Assembly (NCBI GenBank): GCA_947447825.1
Contig: CANFLL010000020.1
Coordinates: 1-51,805, forward strand
Source: Chitinophagaceae bacterium
GTDB taxonomy: Bacteria > Bacteroidota > Bacteroidia > Chitinophagales > Chitinophagaceae
Length of the DNA stretch: 51,805 nt
Direction of reading: 5' to 3'
This document shows positions 23,440-31,409 of this stretch, piece by piece. A model generated the notes under the pieces. It was not told where the DNA came from. It saw only the letters and a list, made by a program, of their open reading frames with translations, and did not search any database. A program made the position numbers and the translations under genes. Position 1 is the stretch's first letter; every line of letters begins with the position of its first letter.

Positions 23440-25680
23440 CTACAAATTATTATTAATAGCATCTTGCCTTCTATCCACACCCCAACTAATAAATGCCCCT
23501 ATAAAAAAGAACCTTGGCGCAGTAGGATTAATCTCTTGTTTGTAAGTGCCATTGTGGTTGTAATTATAGCCATAAACAAGGTTGCTATTAAACACATTGG
23601 TTACACTACCCACAAAAACCACAAACGATTTTTTAATCTTGGTAAGATAATTTACGCTGCATCCAAATGTATTATAATCAGATGTTGTACCCTCATCACC
23701 GATAACATATTTTTTTCCTGCGGGCTGAAAGTAATAATAGGGTCTGCCTGTGGCATAACTATAGGTAAAGTTAAATCCGGTATTTAGCTTCGTAAAAAAG
23801 CGTTTTACCACCAATGAAGCCGTGTGCTTTGCTGCAAAAGTGGGTGCTAGCTGAGTAGGATATTTATCGAACTGCCTTTTTGTATCCAAGTATGAATAGC
23901 TAACCCAATAATCTAATCCCTGAATGGTTTTCTTATCCCTCCAAAACAATTCTATCCCTTGCGCACAACCACTTCCATTATTATTGAACTGATAAGTGGG
24001 GGGCGTTTCAATTAGGTTTTCATATTTTTTGTAAAAGGCTTCTAATCTAAAAGTTTGCAAAGCAGTGGTGCGCATATAGTTTAGCAAATAATGCGATGCC
24101 TTCACGTAATCTAAATTTTTGTTGCCATAATAGAAATAAGTATTTTCTGGCTTCTGATAAAACTGCCCATACACAGCACTCATCTGCGAATGTTCCCCTG
24201 TTTTGTAGGCAAGAGAAATTCTAGGTGCAATATTAAATTGTCCAATCTGCGATGAATATTCCGACCGAACACCAATTTTAGCAGCCAAATCATTAGTGAG
24301 GTAAATGTCTGCTTCACTAAAAAGAGCCGCAAAGTTGTCCTTTAAGGAATGGTTGGTATCGTTCACCACATTTTTCACCGTTCCATACCAATATTCTCCA
24401 CCAAAGCGGATGGCACTAATGCCAGATAGTTTCTTCTCGAAAACTGCTTTCAGTTGTGCCAAATCTTGATGACTCGTTATGGCCGCATTGGTACTGTCTA
24501 GGTAGTTTAGGTTTGTGTGAACACGTTGATTTAATTGGTTTTGTATTTGGAGGTTTATCTTGTCTGTATTAATGCTAACACTACTTCCCAAATTCATACG
24601 CCAACCTTTCCCCAAATATTCTCTCCAGCTAAGGTTATTGTACCAGTTGTAATTGATGACTCCATAAGCATTGTTCAACAAAAACGAATCGATATTGGGG
24701 CGACGGATGCCTATGTTACTAGCCCCAAAGGTGGTGTAATACTTAATTATTCCTCCCTTTGTTTTAACTCTAAAGTTTGCATCAGCAGCATGAAACTCTG
24801 GCAAATGAAAGTAGTTGGGTTTCTGCGGAACGATGGCAAAATAGGCAGCCAAATTGGTATATCCATAGTTAATGCCCCATGATGATTTTTTGTTTTTAGC
24901 CAATTCTTGCAAGCCAGTGCCCACAAAAACCGAGGAGATGGAAGCTGATGCCTGCGAAGTTTCTGGCAGATCAATTGTTTCCAGAATTACCGCACTACTC
25001 AATGCCTGTCCGTATTGTGCAGAGTAGCCACCTGTACTAAAAACGGTCCCCTTAAAAATGAAAGGCGAAAACCGTCCACGGCTGGCAATGTCTGGCACAC
25101 TTGCATTGTAGGGATTAGCCACCATGGTACCATCAATAAATTGCTTTGTTTCGTAGCCCGTTCCGCCTCTAACAAACAACCCTTCTTGTTCGCCTACTTG
25201 TTGTGCGCCAGGCAATGTTTTCAACGCATTTGTAATATCTGCATTTGCCCCACCAACGGTTACCACATCGAGTGAATTAAGAACAGTGGCCGCTCGCTTT
25301 TTATCACCAGCTTCAAAGCTGCCGGCAGTAACCGTTACAGCGGTAAGCTCATTAATTTCTTCTCTCAACGAAAAGTTTATTACAACAGGTTCTCCTGTTA
25401 AAATGATGGGTTGCTGAACGGTTTTAAAACCAATGCTTTTAGCTATAATGGTTTGTGTTCCTTTGTCGTAACATTTAAAAGAAAACTTACCAGTAGAATC
25501 ACTTACACCTCCATCATAACTATCTTTTATAGAGATGGTTACGCCCTTCATTTTTCTACCATGATTATCTTTTATTATGCCCGAAACTTTTGTTTGGGCA
25601 GATAGAATTATGGTAATAAATAGGGTTATAATTGCTAAAAAACATCTTGGCAGACTATTATTACTTTTTTCACATTCCAT
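23440..25680 (-). CDS. TonB-dependent receptor
   Basis: A 746-residue outer-membrane receptor. A signal-like hydrophobic stretch (about 13-28, ends SAQ) is followed by a carboxypeptidase-regulatory-like domain (about 31-110, VSGIIKDNHGRKMKGVTISI), a plug (about 112-240, with LKTLPGAQQVGEQEGLFVRGG and AQYGQALSSAVI) and a barrel. It is shorter than SusC proteins and has no SusD neighbour. The family imports siderophores, vitamins, metals or sugars; the substrate cannot be told here. A TAnnTTTG promoter lies just upstream. Confidence 0.88.
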   Translation of the reverse strand: MECEKSNNSLPRCFLAIITLFITIILSAQTKVSGIIKDNHGRKMKGVTISIKDSYDGGVSDSTGKFSFKCYDKGTQTIIAKSIGFKTVQQPIILTGEPVVINFSLREEINELTAVTVTAGSFEAGDKKRAATVLNSLDVVTVGGANADITNALKTLPGAQQVGEQEGLFVRGGTGYETKQFIDGTMVANPYNASVPDIASRGRFSPFIFKGTVFSTGGYSAQYGQALSSAVILETIDLPETSQASASISSVFVGTGLQELAKNKKSSWGINYGYTNLAAYFAIVPQKPNYFHLPEFHAADANFRVKTKGGIIKYYTTFGASNIGIRRPNIDSFLLNNAYGVINYNWYNNLSWREYLGKGWRMNLGSSVSINTDKINLQIQNQLNQRVHTNLNYLDSTNAAITSHQDLAQLKAVFEKKLSGISAIRFGGEYWYGTVKNVVNDTNHSLKDNFAALFSEADIYLTNDLAAKIGVRSEYSSQIGQFNIAPRISLAYKTGEHSQMSAVYGQFYQKPENTYFYYGNKNLDYVKASHYLLNYMRTTALQTFRLEAFYKKYENLIETPPTYQFNNNGSGCAQGIELFWRDKKTIQGLDYWVSYSYLDTKRQFDKYPTQLAPTFAAKHTASLVVKRFFTKLNTGFNFTYSYATGRPYYYFQPAGKKYVIGDEGTTSDYNTFGCSVNYLTKIKKSFVVFVGSVTNVFNSNLVYGYNYNHNGTYKQEINPTAPRFFFIGAFISWGVDRRQDAINNNL

Positions 25681-25705
25681 ACTATTTTTTTGTGCTATTT
25701 TGATT

Positions 25706-25736
25706 CAAAAATATTATTAAGTGCCAATTATTTAAA
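25706..25736 (-). promoter_or_regulatory. Promoter of the TonB receptor gene
   Basis: On the minus strand TATTTTTG (25706-25713) is an exact TAnnTTTG. TTTA (25733-25736) is one base off the -33 TTTG, and the spacing is exactly 19 bp. The -7 element lies 25 bp upstream of the start codon. Confidence 0.5.
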
Positions 25737-26058
25737 AGTAAAATTAGGGTAGTTGCCTTATAATGGCGGTAAATGCAAGGAAATGGGAGGTTAATAGCAT
25801 CATGCAACAATTTACTACAACGAAGATATTTTTATAGCTATCCTGTCTAACAAGTACAAATAGCTACCCAATTTAAAAAAACTTGTCTTTTTATTCATCA
25901 TTAAATGAATACATTAATTGGTTTTTAAACAAATAAATAGTCCCTTAATTTCTTCATTATTCACATCCATATCTCACAACACAAACAGCCAATCGTATTA
26001 TTTGCTAGCCAAAAAAAATAACTACCTGAGCTTACTTTTATACTCGATGGCGGTTTCA
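25737..26058. other. Intergenic, nothing recognised
   Basis: AT-rich part of the divergent spacer between the TonB receptor promoter and array C. No ORF, hairpin or repeat that I can support. Confidence 0.45.
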
Positions 26059-26316
26059 AAAAAACCACAGGCTCGCTACGTAATCCGATAGTGTGTTCCT
26101 ACAACTGTTTTTACTCCATTTCTGATTGAATAGGGGGTTCAGACAACACCATTTGCCCACCATCAAATCTGATACCCACCATCTACAACTGCATTTGCCT
26201 AGTATCCAATCCGATACCGCTCCTGGCAAACCCACAGGCTCGGTATCCAATCTGATACCGAGTAAATACAGTTGTAGGAACACGCTATCGGATTACGTAG
26301 CGATCCTGTGGGTTTT
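26059..26316. repeat. Array C: 50-bp inverted repeat enclosing ~42-bp units
   Basis: The outer arms, about 26064-26114 and 26260-26314, are near-perfect reverse complements over about 50 bp with few mismatches. Both contain CGCTACGTAATCCGATAG-like and GTTCCTACAACTGT-like words. Between them, core words such as GTATCCAATCYGATACC recur. Unit starts near 26075, 26117, 26160, 26202, 26243 and 26284 give a step of 41-42 bp, twice the 21-bp step of the other arrays. The word CCACAGGCTCG occurs at both ~26065 and ~26232. The outer shape resembles a MITE, but no transposase or clear target duplication is visible. Confidence 0.75.
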
Positions 26317-26584
26317 GAGGAACACCATGGTGAATTTGATGGTAACTAAATCTATTAAAAATCAATTACTTAGTGCTAATTAAGTTTAAAAATAATCTTC
26401 CCTTCAATTATTTAGAAGTAGAATCCTGTTCTTCGTTGCTGTAATTTTGCAGGAATCTGATTGGAAATGAATACTTTTTTAGTGTAAGAGATCCATATTA
26501 ATAAAATGAACAGAAAAAATCATCACTTCCTTACATAATTATTCATCATTAATTGACAACACAGATTGCAATGTCATTACTTAC
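26317..26584. other. Intergenic, nothing recognised
   Basis: AT-rich spacer between array C and the promoter of the second signalling cassette. No supported feature. Confidence 0.45.
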
Positions 26585-26615
26585 TTTGCAAAAAAGTTAC
26601 CAATTAATAACTTTA
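26585..26615 (+). promoter_or_regulatory. Promoter of the second signalling cassette
   Basis: TTTG (26585-26588), a 19-bp spacer, then TAACTTTA (26608-26615), one base off TAnnTTTG. The spacing is canonical for the Bacteroidota housekeeping sigma factor. It leaves a leader of about 165 nt to ATG 26789. Confidence 0.55.
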
Positions 26616-26788
26616 GTTTTCAGACATCATTTTAATGACTAAATATTGGCAATTGGTTTTTCTCTTACTGCATGATATTTATAATTACGGGAACGCTTGT
26701 TTCATTAAATCATATTGAAATTGTATCAATCTTATATAAATTACAAGCGGAATCATTTTTTTTTATTATTACTTATTTACTTAGCCGC

Positions 26789-27430
26789 ATGAACAAGTCT
26801 AAAGTGCTTTTGGTAGAAGATACAAGGACTTATGCAGAAGTTGTAAGGCGATTTTTGGAACGTGAAAATTTCGAAGTAATCTACGCCCCCAATGGTAGTG
26901 TTGCCCTTGAAATGGTGATGGAAAATATGCCTGATGTTGTGCTTTGCGATGTTCAGATGCCTTTGTGTGATGGATTTGAATTTTGCAAATCATTTAGGCA
27001 AATACCCAAAGCAAGTGGCGTTCCTTTCATCTTTCTGACCAATCAAACAGAGTCTGTTGATATGAGAAAAGGCATGGGCCTTGGTGCCGATGATTATATT
27101 AAAAAGAGTGCAACGAAAAATGAAATTATTGAAGCCATTAAAATTCGATTGCAAAAAAGAAAAGCAATTGAAGAAGAGGTGAACCTAATTATATCTAATT
27201 TTTCTGGACAATTGGAGAAAAGAGATACCACACTAGGTGTTATTGCCCAAAATCAGGCACATGTAATTAGGGAACCACTTGCCATACTGTTGCAGATTAT
27301 TGGGATGATTGATATGGATGATATGGGGGAGGAAAACAAACGACTTGTGGCAATGCTTGCACCTGTGGCCGCACAAATGGATAAGATTATAAGAGAAAAT
27401 GTATATTCAATAAATCACATAAAAGAATAG
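26789..27430 (+). CDS. Receiver protein with kinase-like dimerisation hairpin (REC-DHp)
   Basis: 213 residues from ATG 26789 (MNKSKVLLVEDT). The frame is open to 26672, but the extra 39 residues are hydrophobic and absent from the paralogue at 19428. The receiver (about 4-122) has Glu10-Asp11, Asp54 (VVLCDVQMP), Thr in FIFLTN and Lys in YIKKS. The tail (about 140-213) resembles the helical DHp hairpin of Bacteroidota PAS kinases (family pattern roughly QSHxVRxPLxR). Here it reads NQAHVIREPLAILLQII with His158 where the phospho-His would be, and ends in MDKIIREN. No ATPase domain follows. It could work as a phosphotransfer protein. First gene of the second cassette, 7 bp before the AraC-type regulator. 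Confidence 0.75.
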   Translation: MNKSKVLLVEDTRTYAEVVRRFLERENFEVIYAPNGSVALEMVMENMPDVVLCDVQMPLCDGFEFCKSFRQIPKASGVPFIFLTNQTESVDMRKGMGLGADDYIKKSATKNEIIEAIKIRLQKRKAIEEEVNLIISNFSGQLEKRDTTLGVIAQNQAHVIREPLAILLQIIGMIDMDDMGEENKRLVAMLAPVAAQMDKIIRENVYSINHIKE

Positions 27431-27437
27431 TAATAAC

Positions 27438-28217
27438 ATGGGAAATGTAACTACAATGCCTCAAAAAGAACGCGTTTTTGTAATTGAAGATAACCATAAA
27501 TATGTGGAGTTGATTACAAGAGCCCTGATTAGTGATTACAATGTGTCATGCACCGATTCTGCCGAAAAAGGCTTGGAAGTGTGCAAAGCATTTTTGCCAA
27601 ACATTATTCTATTAGATATTAACCTGACAGGTAATCAGAGTGGGATTGATCTGCTTAAAAGCATTAAAGGGGATGAAACACTTGCGCATTTGCCTGTTTT
27701 AATTATGTCGGGTATTTCTTCCTCCCAAATAATTTCGGACAGTTTAGAATATGGAGCTAATGACTACTTAGTTAAGCCTTTTGATATTAAGCACTTGACA
27801 TACAAAATGAAAAACCTGTTGGCTATATCTGAATATGCTAAACGAAAAAAAGTTGATGTAACCACTATTAGTGATGCGCAACAAATTAAGCCAAAACATA
27901 ACTTGATTAAGCAAATTGAGGATTTAGATGATGAAGCTATATTGAAAAGTAAAATGTCTAACCTTGTCGATTTATCAAAAAGATTAGGTATTAGTCAGAG
28001 TACCATTAATAGAGCAATTCAAAAGAATTTAGGGATGTCGCCCAATAACTTTTTAGTGAAACGAAGACTAGAAAAAGCAAAACTTTTGGTAATTAGTAGC
28101 CAGTGGAAACAAGTAGGTGAAATTGCCCACGAAATGGGTTTTGCAACGAGTTCCTATTTTTGTAATTGCTTTAAAAAACATTTTGGATGCTCACCTTCTG
28201 AAATGAGGGCTAGATAA
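27438..28217 (+). CDS. Response regulator, receiver plus AraC-type DNA-binding domain
   Basis: 259 residues. The receiver (about 11-130) has Glu17-Asp18, phospho-acceptor Asp60 (IILLDIN), Ser/Gly switch region (LIMSG) and Lys in LVKPF. The AraC HTH (about 165-258) has helices VDLSKRLGISQSTINRAIQK and VGEIAHEMGFATSSYFCNCF. It is a paralogue of the 18507 regulator with the same architecture. It is preceded by the REC-DHp gene (7-bp gap) and followed by the PAS kinase at 28437. Being the closest DNA-binding regulator to the beta-glucan locus, it is a candidate activator of that locus. That link is inference. Confidence 0.9.
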   Translation: MGNVTTMPQKERVFVIEDNHKYVELITRALISDYNVSCTDSAEKGLEVCKAFLPNIILLDINLTGNQSGIDLLKSIKGDETLAHLPVLIMSGISSSQIISDSLEYGANDYLVKPFDIKHLTYKMKNLLAISEYAKRKKVDVTTISDAQQIKPKHNLIKQIEDLDDEAILKSKMSNLVDLSKRLGISQSTINRAIQKNLGMSPNNFLVKRRLEKAKLLVISSQWKQVGEIAHEMGFATSSYFCNCFKKHFGCSPSEMRAR

Positions 28218-28436
28218 TTTTTTACTTTTTTATTGCCATTGATTTGTTGTTTGCACCTAGATGTTGCTTCTTATTTTCCGACTTGAAATAAACATCTCAT
28301 AACGTTTAGCTTTCTAAAAGATGATCCATTACTGAAAACTTAATGTAACTTGGTATTGATGTGCTGGTGAAAGATGATGCTTAAGTGTTTTATTTTTAAT
28401 TTAGTGAACAGTGTTTCTAAACTAAAAAAATGACTA

Positions 28437-30347
28437 ATGAACTACGAAAAGGCTTACAATGAATTGCTTGACAAATATAATTGCCTACAAACTGAGCTAG
28501 TTAGGATTGATGAAGAGCGAGATATTTATGAACAAATATTGAGAAGCACAAAACGAACTGTTGCATTAATTAATTTGAATAGAGAGATAATTTGGATTAA
28601 CAAAACTGCTGTTAACAGATTTGGATATAGCCTAGAAGAAGTTAAGGGCAAACGAATAGCGGACTTAATTTATGGCCCGGATACTGATTTTAGTATGGTT
28701 CCTGCGGCATTTGAAAATGCGCTGAAAGGAATTTCAACTCATTTTGAACATTTGTTATATACTAAGTCGGGCGATAAATTTTGGAGCAAGACAGAAATTC
28801 GTCCATATTGTAATTCCCATGGTGAAATTGATAAACTGATCATTTATGGAATGGACATTAGTCATGAAAAGGCACTGCAAGAAGAGATTAAAGAGGCTGA
28901 AATTAGGTATAAAGAAATTCAGGATAACAGTCCAGATGTGATATATACAATTGATTTATCGGGCAATTTGTTAAGCGTAAACAATACTTGGACAACACTA
29001 TTAGGTTATTCCAAAACTAAATCTATCGGTAAAAAAATAAATGAATTTTTTTATTACGAAGATGTTCACAAGATAATTCAGGAAAGGCAAAGATTAAGCA
29101 CAGGAGATTCAACGTCATTTAACGTTGATGTAAGATTTAAAACAAAAGATGGGAATTTATTGTGGGTAAACACAACAGGGATTCCTATTTATTCTGAAAA
29201 AAAAGAGGTAATTGGTTTTTCGGCAGTATCAAGAGACATAAGTAGAGAGAAAAGAGAAAAGCAATTAAAGCTTTTATTAACTGCTCAGGTGAGTGATTTG
29301 CTTTGCCTACATGATGCAGAAACAAGGTACACGTTTGTTTCACCATCTATTAAAGAAATTGCGGGATACGAACCAGCGGAACTGATAGGGAAGCCATCCT
29401 TTATGTTCTATCACCCAGAAGACCTACCTAAAGTAATTGAATATAGAAATAGAAATAATCTTGGAAAATTGTATCCGGGAGAGAGTGTTACCTTGAGGTA
29501 TTTAAAAAAAGATGGTAGTTACACTTGGTTAGAGCTAACTGGAAAAACAATTTATGATGAAAAGCGCAACATAACAGGGGCTGTAACCTGTTGCAAAGTT
29601 GCTAACTTAAAAAAAGAAGAAGAAAACAGAATTCAGGCCGCTCTAGAAGAAGAAAAAAAGCTTAATGAACTAAAATCTAGCTTTCTACGATTTGTAGCGC
29701 ATGAGTTTAAGGCACCAATTTCTGTAATTAGGGCTTTGGTAGAGCTAATGCAAATGAGCATTGAGGACAAGGATGTGAATTTGGATCAAATGGAACAAGA
29801 TCTTAATGGGATTGAAGTTGAAGTAAAAAGCTTGATTACTTTAATGGAAGATGTGTTAGTGCTAGAAGAACTAGAGAGTGGCACTATTAAACTAAAGATG
29901 GGCACTTATTCTTTAATAGACATGTTGAAGAACGTTAATGAACGGCTGCCTTTTGATTGGCGACAAAAGGCTACAATTGAAGTAGAAGGTAAAGAAATGG
30001 GAATTAAGGGGGATAAGAAATATTTGGAGCTGATACTTAAAAATCTACTTTCAAACGCTTTCAAATATTCAGAAGGTAAACCTTACCCAGTTGTAAAGGT
30101 TGTTTTTAGTAAGAAAGAAGTAAAAGTAACTGTAAAAGATTTTGGAATAGGTATTCCGGTCGAGTATCAGGAAAAGTTGTTTACTAACTTTTATAGGGCA
30201 GGAAATGTAGGTGGTGTTGATGGAACTGGTTTAGGATTAAGCATCGTTAAAAAGTTTGTAGAACTTCATCATGGAAGCATATCATACACCACCGAGGTAA
30301 ATGTAGGTACAGAAATGATTGTAGTATTACCAGTAAGGGGTAGGTAA
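28437..30347 (+). CDS. Soluble PAS-domain sensor histidine kinase
   Basis: 636 residues, no membrane segments. An N-terminal coiled coil is followed by three PAS domains (about 30-140, 150-270, 280-395; IIWINKTAVNRFGY, GNLLSVNNTWTTLLGY, SPSIKEIAGYEPAELIG). HisKA has His422 in FVAHEFKAPIS. HATPase has N box NLLSNAFKYS (near 535), G1 DFGIGIP, F box LFTNFYR and G2 GTGLGLSIVKK. It is a close paralogue of the kinase at 20240 and shares the third PAS motif SPSIKEIAGYEP. It lies downstream of the two receiver genes and upstream of a CheY-like gene, so a multi-component phosphorelay is likely. Confidence 0.92.
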   Translation: MNYEKAYNELLDKYNCLQTELVRIDEERDIYEQILRSTKRTVALINLNREIIWINKTAVNRFGYSLEEVKGKRIADLIYGPDTDFSMVPAAFENALKGISTHFEHLLYTKSGDKFWSKTEIRPYCNSHGEIDKLIIYGMDISHEKALQEEIKEAEIRYKEIQDNSPDVIYTIDLSGNLLSVNNTWTTLLGYSKTKSIGKKINEFFYYEDVHKIIQERQRLSTGDSTSFNVDVRFKTKDGNLLWVNTTGIPIYSEKKEVIGFSAVSRDISREKREKQLKLLLTAQVSDLLCLHDAETRYTFVSPSIKEIAGYEPAELIGKPSFMFYHPEDLPKVIEYRNRNNLGKLYPGESVTLRYLKKDGSYTWLELTGKTIYDEKRNITGAVTCCKVANLKKEEENRIQAALEEEKKLNELKSSFLRFVAHEFKAPISVIRALVELMQMSIEDKDVNLDQMEQDLNGIEVEVKSLITLMEDVLVLEELESGTIKLKMGTYSLIDMLKNVNERLPFDWRQKATIEVEGKEMGIKGDKKYLELILKNLLSNAFKYSEGKPYPVVKVVFSKKEVKVTVKDFGIGIPVEYQEKLFTNFYRAGNVGGVDGTGLGLSIVKKFVELHHGSISYTTEVNVGTEMIVVLPVRGR

Positions 30348-30498
30348 TAATAGGGGGTAATTGGAGCTTGATGTTCAAATCAGTACAACTAAAAAGAGAA
30401 CGCAGCTTGTTTAATATATCAGTGAGAAACGCAGAAGTTTGTTCTTGATGAGGAAATGATTAGTTAATTATAATAATAAAAAACATTAAATAAAATTG

Positions 30499-30900
30499 AT
30501 GGAATTAGAAGTAATAATAGTTGATGATAATGACATGACACGTCTTTTGCACCGGGAAATTGTATCGATAGCTGGATTGGGTGTAAAAGTGCCAGCATTT
30601 GCAAACGGAAAAGATGGTTTGTTTTATTTATATCAACGACCTAATCCAAAAAGTCCAGTATTAGTTTTGTTAGACATTAACATGCCAATTATGAACGGAT
30701 GGGACTTTTTAGATGGGTTACCCAAAATGGAAGGAAATGAATTTGTTTTGGTGACAGTAGTGTCTTCTTCCGTAGACGGTGAAGACAGGATTAAAGCATT
30801 TACTTATCCAAATGTTATTGAATATTTAGAGAAGCCAATAAAGCCATCAATGTTGACTGATTTAAAGAAGCTTGTAGATCAAAAATTAGTGACAATGTAA
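30499..30900 (+). CDS. CheY-like single-domain response regulator
   Basis: 133 residues, a receiver domain only. ATG 30499 (MELEVIIVDDND) is preferred over an adjacent upstream TTG. Key residues are Asp9-Asp10, phospho-acceptor Asp59 (VLLDINMPIMNGWDF), Ser/Thr (VVSSS) and Lys-Pro in EKPIKPS. There is no output domain, so it would act by protein contact or as a phosphate sink or shuttle. It is 151 bp after the kinase. No counterpart is seen in the first cassette. Confidence 0.88.
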   Translation: MELEVIIVDDNDMTRLLHREIVSIAGLGVKVPAFANGKDGLFYLYQRPNPKSPVLVLLDINMPIMNGWDFLDGLPKMEGNEFVLVTVVSSSVDGEDRIKAFTYPNVIEYLEKPIKPSMLTDLKKLVDQKLVTM

Positions 30901-31409
30901 TTTTTGTGTAATGCTTGATAAAATGGGTTAATCATTTTTGTGGCACTGAGTATGAATTGATAATTGAATAAAAGCTTTATAGTCCTTTTTTGTTTTTTAT
31001 CATTTTATGCTTTTTGCTGTGAAGAGTCTGGTTAAAATATATTGATCAATTTTAAGTTCAGTGGAGTGTCTTCTCAGCTTATTACTTGTTGCTTATTGCT
31101 TTCAACTTCTTACTAGATTTCAGTGATGTTTCTTTTTGTTTTGTAGCTGAAATTTATTCTTGATGTAGTGCGTCTAGTCATTATTGAAGTACGAATGATG
31201 TAGTGCTTGTAGGTATTAAAAAAGGCAACTTTACGCTCGATGTAGTATTGAAGTGTGTGGTTTGTAGTGGAGCAATTTGTATCCTATTACTTTTACAATT
31301 CACAGTTTCTTGTTTCCCATATTTAAAAACGACTGACGATTATTTGCCTCTAGCTGTTTTAATCATGGTAACCATGAACCATTAATTATTAATTTAAAAA
31401 CAGAAAAAA
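30901..31409. promoter_or_regulatory. Leader region of the T9SS glucan-binding gene with repeated words
   Basis: A 509-bp spacer. It carries TGATGTAGTGC twice (31161-31171, 31196-31206), TATTGAAGT twice (31182-31190, 31246-31254) and a third GATGTAGT (31240-31247). The 13-mer GTAGTATTGAAGT (31242-31254) recurs upstream of susC at 34054. A small hydrophobic GTG-start frame at 31203-31385 overlaps these words and is not called. No clear TAnnTTTG was found. Confidence 0.45.

Noticed and set aside
24535-24882. 115-codon plus-strand ORF within the TonB receptor gene
   Set aside because: Shadow of the minus-strand receptor, whose domains span the region.
26126-26383. 85-codon ORF, and its minus-strand counterpart at 26056-26283
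   Set aside because: Both are translations of the inverted-repeat array C. Their matching segments come from the DNA repeats.
26672-26788. 39-residue N-terminal extension of the receiver protein
   Set aside because: Although a promoter lies just upstream, the extension is hydrophobic, is missing in the paralogue at 19428, and would place a membrane-like segment before a cytoplasmic receiver.
31203-31385. 60-codon hydrophobic ORF
   Set aside because: GTG start, no recognisable family, and it overlaps the repeated words of the leader region upstream of 31410.
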